From Undaria pinnatifida (Eukaryota > Sar > Phaeophyceae > Laminariales > Alariaceae), in the NCBI GenBank assembly GCA_012845835.1, contig JABAKD010000016.1:8453919-8517918 (forward strand): a DNA stretch of 64,000 bases, written 5' to 3'. The first letter of the stretch is position 1. Every line of letters begins with the position of its first letter. Shown here piece after piece: positions 1-12,024 of the stretch. A program made the translations under genes and the position numbers. The notes beneath the pieces are model-generated. The model was not told where the DNA came from. It worked only from the letters and a program-made list of their open reading frames with translations, and searched no databases.

Positions 1-2990
1 GCCACGGAAATCCTCTATATATCTATGTATCGTTACAACCCGCACTTGATTTCATTGATGGCCATCGCGGAATGCGGTGCCGATTCTTGCGGAGTTACAG
101 AAACGAACGCCAGTGGGTCACGGCATCAGCATCTTCGGGTGGGCCAGATACTCTCAGTAAAATCCGATGCGAATCGACGAGCAGTGGGAATGCTGAACAC
201 TATAATCGACGAAAATTAAGGCACGTACTGAGGGGACAAAGGGATACCACCCGTGACCATGGTTTCTCCAGGATCCTGTAGTTCGTCAGTGAGGTTGACA
301 CCTCCTTCGAATCGAGCTGGAAATCAAGTGATACATAACGTGCAGAGCGTCCGAGAAGCCCGGAGCTGGCGCGGAAGCCCGGAGCTGGCGCGGACCGCTA
401 TCGTGTGCGTCTGTTGCCGACATCCGTCACGACAGGGGCGCCAACCGGTCCGGCATCGTTCGAGGGAAAAAAATGTCAAGATCTTGGGCTTCTGTGCACT
501 AAGCGGCCAGAAACAAACTGACGAACACCTTCCAAGCAACAGCAGCAGTAGTTCGCGCCCTCCATTCCTGTCAGGACGCCAACCTGTTCTGTGTCCACTG
601 ACAGTCACCATGTTTGAAGAGTTTTGTTTTGTTTTGTGGCGGTCGACGAATGATTCAGAATTGTGGATGATATATGTATAGTGTCGCAAGAAGTAAGACA
701 ACAACGGCAGACCAAAAAAATGGTTTGGAGCTTCTGTGATTTAGGACACGCGCGATAAACGGCATTGGAGAATGAACACGTCAACTGACATTCATTGGGG
801 AATAGAGACAGATCCCAGCACACTGGGTGTTTAATTCGTGGCCTGTCGTTCTCTGTTCCAAAACGTCTTGAGCGCACTGTTGATATTAATTAATACTATG
901 TTTTGGTAAAGAAATATTAGTGTCATCTCTACCCCACATTGCGAGTGATGCTGCATGTTGTGCGTAGCATACAAACGATGTTCCTTCTGTTACGCAACGT
1001 TTCGAGCACATGCTGCTGCTTCGCGTAAAAAAAATGCACCGGGTACAGGGTGCGTAATTACCCATGGTTACATCCCATGAAGAAAAGTGAATTTCGTTTG
1101 TTGTGATAACAGAGATTTGTGGAAAAAACACGAGCCTCGTCTACGAGTACTACCCAGAAGAAAGAGAGAACAATAAAAGAGACACCCCAGCCGCCGGGAT
1201 AAGCCAGGCCGCACCGCTTGACTGCCGCAAGAACGCTCAAAGGCCTGTTTTTTTACTCTCCCGAAGACTCACCGCCTGCACCCCCCAGCCCACCCACACA
1301 CCCCTTTCCCCCCCAGGCAAACGTCAAGCGGGGCCTGCTCAATACAGGCGGGCCCCTTAAAGGCTGATACAGCGCATAATCCATTCACATTGGCTGCTGA
1401 GCGGCAAAAACATCAGGCACGCTTCAACCTGCACCGGAAGGGGGGGGGGGGAGGGGAGGGCACGCGACTAACGCCGCGTAAGCCCCCACGAGGATGAAGC
1501 ATGCGCAGAAAGCGACGGTAGGTACTGCACGCTACCACGATCTGGCTCACTGACAGCGAGGTAATCAAATGAAAGAAAAAAAATGATCTCCCTCCTTGAA
1601 GTAGCCGCTCCCCTCTGCCTCTCTCTCCCCTTGTTTGTTCCCACCATACTTCCCCCGAAAATCCCCTTTAAAACCACAACGGTCTGCTCACATAAACGGC
1701 ACGCAGACTAAGCAGACACGCCGTTCGCCCTTAACGCCTTGGAACATGTGATAGAAAAATAAACCCACCACACTCCACCGGTTTCCTACTCCTGTGTGCC
1801 TAGCACACGGCGAGGTTTCCAACCACGTGAGTGTGCTTATGTGTTGCGGGGGTGGGGGGCATGGGAGGGGTGTGAGGGGGGGGAGCAAGAACGGAAACAA
1901 GCAAAACTTTACTCTCGACAGAGGGCGGCCACGTCGTTTTCTTTCTACATCTACCGTCGTCAGACAAAAATCGAACTGCTTACCGGTTCGACACACAACA
2001 ACCTTCCGAGTCTTCCCCGCTCCGTTGCCCCCCCCCCCCCCCACTCCCGCCCTTTTTCTTCCCCTCCCCTCCATTCTAAAAAGAAGATAACTATTGCGAC
2101 GAGAGACGTAAAAGGCGTCCCCCCTCCCCCTCTTTTGCAGTTCCTAGAAAGAGGAAGTCTTTTTGAGGCACGGAAGTCACAAACTGCTTGCTCCTTCCAC
2201 GCCTTCCCCCCCCCTTCCCCCGCCAAAATGTGCCCATAACCCCCACCGGAATGTGTCCATAACGGCAAGCTTCGGCGGCGGCAGCGGTTTTTGCAGAGAC
2301 AAAAAGGCCCACAAGCACGCCCCCGGGGCGACCCAAGCGCCTAAAAAAAAGAAAAGACGCCGTTAACTCCCGGCCTTGCACGGCACAAAACGGCATGTGG
2401 CCGATTTTGCCTCTGCTCTGGCCATAAGAGTTATATAGGGTGCCGCCGATAGCGATGGCGCCGCTTTAGAATTCCAGGGTAGGCTGGGGCGCGCACGCGG
2501 TAGTATAATAGCAGAAGACGGCGGTAGCAGCAGCAAAGGTGGGGTACGACGGAGGGGAAGTGACAGAATAGGTCAAGCCCCGGGTTTCTAATCGGTGCAC
2601 ACCAGACCGAAAAACGGTGTACTATATAATTAGTACTGGTAATATCAATGGTGTAATGTGGCGGAATGAGGTTTAGGAGCCACCAGTATCGTTTTCGAGT
2701 GACTCGTTTATTGGTGTGCAACGTGGATTTTTCAGACAGTCGAGTCTTCGTTTCCATCCGAGTATTTTGCTCAAAAAGTACTACGTATGCAGGAGGCGAT
2801 ATGAGCGAGCTTGCACATAAATACGTCTTGTCAGTCTCACCCGACCACGACAAAAACAGACAAGCCGTCGCTAAACCCCTCCCCCTCCAGAACAAAGAAT
2901 CGTATTCCAAGCAAATACACCCGTTCATCCGCCCGTTCTCGCCCGTTAACAGTGCATACCCCCCTGCCCGTCCTGGGTCTTGTTGGTTTT
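1..2990. other. Left flank, no supported gene; may hold the last FCP exon
   Basis: No conserved coding segment was recognised on either strand. On the minus strand this lies downstream of FCP exon 4, so the missing final exon and 3' UTR should be here or beyond the edge. A pyrimidine-rich acceptor-like site (minus, near 2342) is present, but the sequence after it does not continue an LHC protein in phase 0. Contents otherwise: a 20-bp tandem duplication near 356-395, G-rich runs at 1440-1460, and C-rich runs at 2029-2050 and 2115-2220. Confidence 0.5.
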
Positions 2991-3000
2991 GTTTACTTAC

Positions 3001-6000
3001 CTTGTGGAACATCATCATCTGTACCAGCTCGCCGATGATGGCGAGCATCGCGACGCGCGAGTGCTTGACCTCCGACAGCTTCAGCCTCTCCTGCTCTGCC
3101 GCGCTCTTGTTGTAGAAGATCTTAGAGCCCTGCGGGAGGAGAAAAGCGGCGAAAAATGCGTCCGCGAAACAAGCCAGCATCGAACATTGAACAGGAAGGA
3201 ACAACGGGGCATCAAACAAAATATCCCAAAAAATCAAGAATCCAATAATAATAATCCAAGAATTCATAATTCAACAATTCATTAATTATAAAGAAACTTT
3301 TTCAAAATTTAAATTACAAGAATTCAAAACATACTAAAATTGTGATAGGTGTGATAGATGTTGCTTGCTCAGCAGGTGCATGCGACACAACCCTTTTTAC
3401 CACATTTGTTGCCTCCCACGACGTATGGAAACTCGTCATGATGCAAATACAGACGCCATTTCAAGACAAGATATTATCCGAAAGTGGACCCCCATTTCCG
3501 AATGGGGGCCGTCCAGAAAACGATATCCGAAAATGGAAGCCTGAAGCATCACCAGTTTGGGGTCTACGGGTTGCAAACTGGTTATGCGATCCGAAAACAA
3601 TCATTTTCGGATTCGAAATCGGTCTTGTACGAAAACTTTTGAAATTTATAATCTAAGAAATTCAAAAAAGGACGCAAACGCGGTCGTAAGCGGTTTGGAG
3701 AGTGACGACCTCAAAGCAGCGGCTGACCGTTGCGAGCGACAACTATCAGCCTGCCTGCACCCATTGCCACCCGCCGTTGGTTCAACTCCGATTAAGCGGG
3801 GCGACGGCGGCCAGCGGAAAGGGCGGTCGCTGTATCTGCTCGTTCCGGTTCGGCGCTTGCGTGCCTACCCGCCTAAAAGCTTAACACAGCCTCCAGTACT
3901 TTGCAAAATACAACAACAAATTACGCAACCAATGCGTGTGCAGACGAGACGAACATGCAACACAATCACGTCCACCACAAGGAACGAAACAGTATGGGCC
4001 ACTATACAGCGACACAAAAACTAACAAGTGCGGTCTTACCAAGTGCCGAGTGCGAGCACACAGCAGAAAAAGCACTAGAAAGTATCGTACTGCACGCGAG
4101 ATGTACAGCGTCTTGCATCACGCCTCAGACAGGATACCACCCCCAAACCTTGCAGCCCGCGCTGCTCGCTGTGGTCGATGCCGTATCAAGTAGATTCGTT
4201 CACGAGTACGTACTATAGTCTACAACAGTATTCCTAATAGTGCGCAGTGACAGGCAATGCGGCAAGACATGCGACGCTTCCAAAAGAAAGGATTTCTTCC
4301 CAAGCCTTTTCTACCGTGCGGCTAATTAACCAACTCCAGCCAAACGGAAGTTGGTGGGGGGTCTCGGAACAAAGAGTTCGTGCGCATTCTCCTAACCGTT
4401 CGGTCGAGCATCGTCTAGTCCAGGGGGTTAACCATCAACCCGAGTACGTACCTCCATACTGCCGGAGGGTGGGGTGAGGGTAAGGCGGTTGAGGGAAAAA
4501 AAATAACGGAACGATTATCCCCACCCGTGATGGAATCGAAATCGTCGCGAGTTCATCGCCATGGCTTTCGACTGAAGCGACACTTTTACACCGGCCAAAC
4601 GGGCACGCTCGGGGCCGCTACTTGCATTGCTTTGTATGATGCTATAGCTTAAAACATCTTACAGATATCTCCCCCATTTCGGTGGGTTCCCCAGCAATTA
4701 ACTGGCCTCGCAGGTCCCACCTGGATAACGCGTTTCTTTTTATTTTTCTTAATCGCCCACGAGAATTTTCGCCCACGAGCATTTTCGATATTTTTGAGAA
4801 TCTTCTTTCTTCCGTTTTATCGTTTTTTTTTGTTTCTTCCCTTTTGATATATCTTACCGTGGGGTCCTGGAGGAGTGTCTCCCAGGGGTCGTTGGAGTCA
4901 CCGGAGAACGTGCCGAGGATCGACGCAAGCTCGAACACCGCGATGACTGCGCGTCATTGGCAGCGGATGAGAACAAGGACACCGTAAGAGGCCGCCCAGG
5001 CATCGCATACGAAACCAAAGCGCCGTATCAGCAGCAGAGAAGCAGCAAAGGAGAGCAGCATCACGGTGGAACCAAGAAAACAATATACAGCCACAAACAC
5101 GCAGGCCAATGGCTCGACACATCACATACAAGGCAAACATATCGCATCAGGGTTACGTTCCCCGCGGTGCGCGCTACGATAGAGGTAACGGTTTCTGCCT
5201 ATTTTAAACAATTCTGAAGGACGGGGCGCCTCACTCCAAATCGTTTGAAACCGTCATTCTTGTTTTGCATTTTTCTTTGTTGCTATGTCTAAAGCCATGG
5301 CCTCATTCATCGGGTTGCGCTTTGAGCTCACTCTATACTACTAATAAGTTTTTGGGTGAGGCATAATGAGAGCCCATCAAGTCACCACACCCTCAGAAGG
5401 CAAATGGTGCACCTCTGTACCATAGCAATGTGTCCCGCACGCGGTCCTCCGGGAAGCACTGGCGGCGGCACCGCTCCGAAGGATTTCGGCGTGACTTAAC
5501 TCTGTTTTCGACATGACTTTAAATTTTTTATGTACAATGATTAGAACCGCGTTTCTCGTTGGGGAGGTCGCCAAACCTGGGTCCCACAAGGGGTAACGCC
5601 CGTGTACAGCTCTACTATCATCGTTCTGCACGCGATGGCCGCCCATAGCTGCACCGCAATCGTGCTACACACGACGTTCGTCGACAGCTGCGCGGTAATC
5701 GTCCTGCGCGGAACGCGATGGATGACTTGGGAGCACGAGAGGAAACGGTGCAACGCAGGACGCGGGCTCTACACGAGTATAAACACGGTCGAACCCATCT
5801 CCCGAGGCATGCCCCCCGCCCCGTTCGCGCCTTCCCGCCCCTTTCGTGCTGGCGGTAGCCTTGACTTACGAAATAATTATAACAGCCACGAAGACTGTGA
5901 TTGTCCATCGTTGGCCATCCTTGACCGCTTCAAGCGATCCACTTCAAAACAACGAGCACCTACCCGCACAACACTCGTTTGCGCGTCGTCTCGAGCCGAG

Positions 6001-9000
6001 CCCCCCCTCCCCCCCCCCCTTCCTTATCCACGTCCCGCGGGAAGCCACACGCACACACCGTCAACACCGTGCACGAAACCGACGGCGCAACTACTTGTAG
6101 ATACGAGCTTGCCACAGGTCACACAATACTACAGTATTTTTAGCGTTCTTGTTTATGCTGTGGCCATTCTAGTGAAAACTCCGGTTATGGAGGGTAACAT
6201 TGGGTCGGGTCAGGGTTTATGGTGGGCCGTGACGGCGGCATATGTACCCAGGGTCGGTTTGGAGGGCTCAGGTCTGGGTGTGAATAAGGTCGGCGCGCGG
6301 TCAGGGCGCCGAGTTAGAGCAGGATCGGATTGGGTGCGACCTGCGAACTTTTTCTTGAAAGGGCTCGTGTCTACTTACGTTAATACAATTTTCAGCGGTG
6401 TATGCAGAGTATTTTGAAAAAAGCTGCTAAACACGTCCGCTGTGAGTTCCATAAATTTAGAGTCGATGCTCATCTTTGCAAGCTGCGTGATATATCGAAT
6501 TCTGCGAATACAATGAAGGAGTTAAATTGACACACGGTGTGCATAAACATATGTGGAAGTATGCGTGGCGAGCTTTGTTGCTTTTAAATCCAGGCTGAAA
6601 CCCAAAAGCGATGACCCATCACTACGTACCACATCAACGCACAGCAGTAATCTATCTACAGTCTACAATAGCTTTAGCACTCTGTCATATACGGCTAGGT
6701 ATTACAATACGCAGTCTAACAGGAACTCTTGCGCTGCGCAGTGTTATGCTGTACACAAAAAACGTCCACGTACTGTTTGACTACCAACGCTACACAAAAA
6801 AACCGTGTGGTCGGCCTGCTGCCTGGTCCAAGGCGTCACAACGTCGGTGCTTCTGTCTCTGCTGTCTGTCAACATGACAACCGGCGGCAGTCATCCCGAG
6901 CTCGAGATTCACCGCGTGATTCAAAGGCCATTCACTTCAAAGGAAGGTCGGGCAGGCGGGGCGCCATCGTGTGCTCAGATCAGACTATCGCGACGCCCAC
7001 GGTCAAGCCACGCTTCGTGGATGTCCCCCCCAAAATAAGGGTCCAGCCACAGCGAGATGGACGAAGAGCAGGCAACCCAATACTAGTCGTCCTCGCTCAC
7101 GCGCACAAGCTGGACTATCATAGTCTGTAGAAAGGCGGAAGTGGCGCGCTTGTCAACATTTTCCCAAATTTCCAAATCTCGCCATTTTTCGCCCGGCGTC
7201 CCAGCGTCTTCGCACTGCAGTTGCGGCACGAATGCCCGTCCACGATGCTCGGGGTTTCGTGTGTTTTTGAGTGTTAATATCTTCATATATGTAGCTGCGA
7301 CTAAAACACGGTAAATAACGCCCTGCTTTACGTCGAAAGGGGTGCAGGGTCAATGGTCCAAATGACAAGGCAAGCAATAAATGCGTACACCCCACCCCCG
7401 TCCCCGTGAAATCGCCCTAAAAAACGACCAGTATCTCCCCCTACAAAACCACCGGCCCCTCCACCCCCCCTCTTCCGCCAGCCTCCTCCTTCTAACGCAC
7501 CATCAGCAGCACACACATGCTCCCCGCCCCCAACCCTTGGGGAGAACTCACAAGAGAAGACCTGCGCTTGTGCTCCAACAGACACCGAGGTGAGGGCTTC
7601 GAGCGGCCCCACCTGGAACTGGTCTCCCGGCAGGTGAACGTACTGCGTCAGAATGAAACCCACAATAGCAAGCATCGCAACACGCCCGTGCTTGATCTCC
7701 GCGGCTGTGAGGGGGGAGGGGAGAGGGGGGGAGGACAAGGAGGGAAATAAGGGAGGGGGGAGGGGATGATGAGGGGAAAGGATGGGGATTAAGCAGAGGA
7801 GGGGGGGGTGGGGGGGGTGTAAGGAGATCAGGGAGGAGGCAGTAAGCACGGTAAGGAGGGGTGGGGGGGTGGGCGAAAGGAGGGGGAGGGGGAGGTGTAA
7901 GGAGAGACAGGTGCAGGGGGGCATACGTAACGAAGGTGAGGGGGGGAGACAACGAACGCAAAACGGTGTGGAGGTCGGGAGGGGGGATGGGGGAGGAGTC
8001 CACAAAGAGCAGAACCGTCAGGGTACGATGTATACCATTGGACAGGAAAACCCTGGGTAGGAGGGTGAGGGGGATGTTGGTTATATAGAACTACCCACTG
8101 GCCTACGTAGTCACGTGACTGCGTAGCTCAGTGGGTAGTTCTATGTAACAGGGGACGGTGGGATAACGCCACGTTACTTTCAATTTCCCTCTCGTGATTT
8201 TCGGTATCCGAAGGACGGGCCACGCGAGGCCACTGGCAAAGCACAGCCTCTCTTTTTATTACTACTTGTGCACTACGAAATCCATTGCCCATGCCACCTC
8301 GAAAGACTAGTACTAAAACACCACTACTGAATCCGATACCGTTGGCACAACCAGTACGACTACCACTACTACAATGCCAGTGGTTGTGCTACCACAATTT
8401 TAAGTTGATCACCCCTACCATTGCCGTTCGCAAGACCTCTCCATTCAAGCCTCCTCCTCCTCCCATCATTAATACTGCAATATACTACGGCCGTTACTTC
8501 TTCTGTTAATACAACCACAACGTGTATCATATCGCGACTACCATTACCGTTCGCAAGACCTCTGCATTAACGCCTCCCACTCCTCCTCCTACGACTATTA
8601 TTAACAATGCAATATACTATGCCTACCGCTTCTGCTACAACCACAATGTGTATCATCACGACTAATAATATTACTGCCCACCGCTGCTACTATCGTACCT
8701 GATACGCTACTGCTACTTTATTTAATACTACTGCTACCACTACATCTACTACTATTAATACTAAGATTATACTACCAGTATGCTACTACACTGTACCATC
8801 ACTAACACTACCACCAACACACTACCGCTACAACTACTACCAATACCGGTGCCACAACTGCATACCAAGTGCGCTTTGCAGCCCGACCCCTACGATAGTG
8901 CTGCGCTACTTTAGTCAACACGCGGGGTCGTCCTCATACCACCGGCACACCGTGTCCAGGTCAAAATGCTCCATCGTCGTCGACACACAGCATATGCAGT

Positions 9001-12000
9001 GTGAACATCATCGGCAAGTCGTGTGCTGCGCGCTGGCAAGCTGGCAAACGATCGGACGGACACGGGGCTTCACCGCGCCCCGCCCTGTCCAGCACATCAG
9101 CTTCGGGTGCTTTAGAGCCCTAACACCCCTCCCTATACTGATTCCAAGTAATTTCGTCCCCAAAACGGGTTTCCAGCGATAAAGGCGTTAACGCGCCCAA
9201 GGTCTATGTATCCGATCCAACGAGCCAGGCCAGCCAGCGTTCCGCCCAGCGCAAACCTGTGCCTCGCTCCCTCTCCCCCCTCTCTTTTCCAGCCCAAGGT
9301 GCGTCCCTCTCTCCAGATGTTGGAGGATGCCTCCTCGTCTCTCTTAGAGGGGGATACACGGAAATCTTCATCTATGATTCACGATATCATACCGTACAGC
9401 ACTCTACAGGAGACGAAGTTCAAAGGTTCCGAAGCTACGACGTAGGTATCTGCTGACCTGGTACCTATTACATACGTAGCAATAGCATAATAGAGAACAC
9501 CAACGCTGTGTTCCGGAAACCGCAAAGGGGGAAGACGGAGGTGTGCGTGGGGAGGGCGCTTGTACGGAGGCGTTGTGTCGCTCCTTCCTGCGCCCAGCTA
9601 CAGCAGTAGCCCTTGCCCCTTCTTTTTTTCCGTTGTATTTGGGTCATCATCGGCCTGGGTATTGCTGCCGCTGTCTATGAACATGGTATGTTATGGGATG
9701 GAGAGCTAAAACAATGGTGCGCTGCTGGTCGTATGTTTACACACTACTATTAATGTACTCTTCATGTAGCCGAAAGTGCGCCGGCAGACACTTGTCCTAG
9801 CTCAGACCCCAGTCTCGCAACACAAGAGGCCAGGGAAAACAACGATCAGAGATACCAAAACTCGAGCGCTCGGCGATATAGATGCACCGAACACTATTAG
9901 ACTAAAAGGTGACAAACGTACGCATGACGGTCATGTATATCATGGCGTATTCGTACAATATGCCGACCTCACACGTCGGTCTTCATTCGGTCAAAACAGG
10001 TGTGTGAGTGTGCCTTTGCATTACATCAAGAGCAGAAGATAGATCACTTCGGAGCAGTAGGGATCGGCGTCCACCGCATGGTCCATCACGACTCGACAGC
10101 ACTAAAGGCCCCAGCATCAGGCTTGGGCTGGACCTCCGCTGGCCTGCCACATATACAGGGAGTACACAGGAACTTGCGTACAAACCGGTAGACCCAAGTA
10201 GCCCACTCCAAAAGTTAACTCGCACATTAACAATTGTTTCGTTCATACTGAAGTCCACGGATGTCTGGTTTTGTCCCCCTCAATGCGGGTTATGTAGTTT
10301 ATTTGCGCAGAACAAGGCTGAACGTCTTAGTGTTCTTGACCCTGGCATTAGCGGGGGAGTCACCGACCTGTATCCTCCACGAGGGTATACACACCCCGTA
10401 ACACGCGCGATAGAAGTCTCACAGGCAGCTTGGAATGCTGAGTTTTGATCAAAAAATCATTTTTGGTCGATTTCACAGCTCAAGTGTACTTTATAAAAAT
10501 ATTAAGGACGTCAGCCGTGAGTTCGACAAATTTCGTTCGAGGATGACGGCTGTATGGGCGAGATGATATGGGCCTTGGGGTATTTATCCTGATACTGCTG
10601 CTGCACTCATGTCACCTGCAGGCCACCCACTACGCAAGCTCTGCATACTACCGGTACTCTTACGTACCAGCATGACCAGTTCTTCGTAGGCAGAGATGGC
10701 TCGGGTGCCCTCTTGGTATCTCTTTTACAGGTACACTATCGAGGGATGTACCAGGTAGGACAAATGTTCATCGTGTACAGCAGCAGCATGCCGATCATGA
10801 GCCGATACTTCCGTCAATCAAAAACACAGAAATGACCTGCTATCGAACAACAATACCGATAGTCGAAATCTCGGCACATGATACCTGGTACATGTTGCTG
10901 GCGTATCGTACCAGGTGCCTGATCATTTCACTGCACTGCCTGCCTGGTACGTACGACGATAGACTGGCACAGAAGGAGCAGACAGGGCAACTGCTTGCTC
11001 TCTGATTGCACTTGGAAGACAGGATTGACCTCAAGAAACATGAATATCCTCCGCAGCTACAGCATGGAACTCCAAATCCCCACTCTTAAACAGGGTCATT
11101 CCGTAAACTCACCGCGTGCTGAAGGGAGTAGGCAGCACCGTCGATGGCAAGACAGCGTCCAAGAGGCCAATATGTCCGACAAAAATATGCAGCAAGAAGC
11201 AAACACGAGAGCGCAAAGCAGGAGGGGCTGTTGTTTCAACTTTCAATTGCTTGACTTGACTTGCGTGACAGGATTCGATGTGCCACGGAGTGCTTAGTTC
11301 TTCGTTCGTACTATTACTAGCTACTCTGCATATAAAAGTTTACTGCAAATTTAGGCGCGCTGCTGTTCCTGAACTGACTTCAGACTTTGGACTGACTGTG
11401 CGAGTACGTCCATGATTTGAACTCTCCACGTACGAGCGTGCGAGCAAATACGAATCGGGGAAGAGATACTTCAACACAAAGGTAAATGCTGTGTGCGTGC
11501 GGTCTTCATCATGATACACAAGGTCGCCGTGAAACAGCTCACGAGGAAGCACACTCTGCATGGGACGGCGTAGCCAAGCCGTGCTATTCTTGCAGTGTAC
11601 GTCGCACCTTGAGTTAGCCATCATGAAGCAGCTTCGGGAGCATGCACAACAGCAACTCTTAACAATTGAATAATCAATCTTGAAAACTCGCGCAAGAAAT
11701 GAGACAGAATATCGGCCCCACTGCCGATGATGCACACGAAGACCTCCCAAGATGGCATCCTACACAAGGCTCACCGTAGGGGAGGTTGATGTTCTCTGTC
11801 AACCCGAGCGGGTCGAATCCGAAGTCGCCTATCATGGACCCGTCCAGCGTCGCGGGGGACTCAAGGAAAGGCAATGCCTTGCTTTTCGCCATCATAACGG
11901 TGCTCGACGACGCGGAGGAGGTTGCCCGCTGCGGGGCTGCCTTCACGCCGAACGACCCACTCGGCACAGGCATGAAGGCCTGGGCTCCAGCACAGCACAT

Positions 12001-12024
12001 AGCAAGCACAGCGAACGACTTCAT
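3001..12024 (-). CDS. Light-harvesting fucoxanthin-chlorophyll a/c-binding protein (FCP/LHC family), four exons, 3' end unresolved
   Basis: Antenna protein binding chlorophyll and carotenoid in the thylakoid membrane. Exons on the minus strand: 12024-11775, 7704-7552, 4946-4858 and 3129-3001; phases match at every junction (1/2, 1/2, 0/0) and donors are GTGAGC, GTGAGT, GTAAGA and GTAAGT. Exon 1 starts at an ATG with a signal-peptide-like stretch ending AGAQAFMP, an ASAFAP-type motif, then a transit-like segment and the N-terminal LHC motif (ALPFLES, GDFGFDPLGL). Exon 2 holds helix 1, EIKHGRVAMLAIVGF; exon 3 holds helix 2 (IAVFELASILGTF); exon 4 holds helix 3, EVKHSRVAMLAIIGE, the internal repeat of helix 1. 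The 207 codons recovered cover nearly a whole LHC (usually about 200-220 aa), so only a short C-terminal exon after FHK is missing. I could not identify it downstream of position 2990. Subfamily (Lhcf, Lhcr or Lhcx) not assigned. Confidence 0.92.
3380..3640. repeat. Dispersed repeat, copy 1, in FCP intron 3
   Basis: Shares an ordered series of blocks with 22360-22610: a 'cacatttgttgcctccca' block, then 'ccgaaaacga..tccgaaa', 'gcaagcctgaa' and 'cattttcggat'. Both copies contain short inverted elements around ATTTTCGGAT/ATCCGAAAA. Spacing is similar and orientation is the same. It looks like an old non-coding transposon copy; no ends or target duplication could be defined. Confidence 0.55.
6420..6620. 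repeat. Dispersed hairpin repeat plus flanking conserved block, in FCP intron 2
   Basis: Contains the GTGAGTTC hairpin motif (6430-6495), followed by a block near 6525-6590 (GAGTTAAATTGACACAC, then ATGTGGAAGTATG) that recurs near 16314-16380. See the finding on the dispersed hairpin family. Confidence 0.5.
7705..8010 (-). other. Extended C-rich polypyrimidine tract upstream of FCP exon 2 acceptor
   Basis: On the gene strand almost the whole 300 bases before the CACAG acceptor at 7705-7706 is C and T, with runs of C; the plus strand is correspondingly G-rich. A polypyrimidine tract normally spans 10-30 bases. It is part of FCP intron 1 and carries no coding evidence. Confidence 0.7.
8085..8144. 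repeat. 60-bp near-perfect palindrome containing a tRNA A-box-like sequence
   Basis: The arms ATAGAACTACCCACTG and CAGTGGGTAGTTCTAT are exact complements, and the inner segments pair around a central CACGTG with a few mismatches. The right arm reads GCGTAGCTCAGTGGGTAG, close to the D-arm/A-box of a eukaryotic tRNA. No B-box (GTTCGA) follows within the next 80 bases, so it is not a tRNA gene. It lies in FCP intron 1. Confidence 0.75.
8280..8870. repeat. Degenerate trinucleotide-rich region (ACT/TAC type)
   Basis: About 600 bases dominated by imperfect CTA/TAC/ACT triplets, including two near-repeated segments starting 'cattaccgttcgcaagacctct' (near 8420 and 8542). This is old, mutated simple sequence within FCP intron 1, with no coding continuity. 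Confidence 0.7.

Noticed and set aside
2342-2400. Candidate last FCP exon after a TTTTTTTTAG acceptor on the minus strand
   Set aside because: The phase-0 translation (ALGSPRGRACGP...) does not resemble an LHC C-terminus.
5602-6417. 271-codon open frame on the plus strand
   Set aside because: It lies inside FCP intron 2 on the opposite strand, begins in a short tandem repeat (ATCGT.CTGCACGCG units) and becomes a Pro-rich then Gly-rich low-complexity stretch. No domain or splice pattern supports it.
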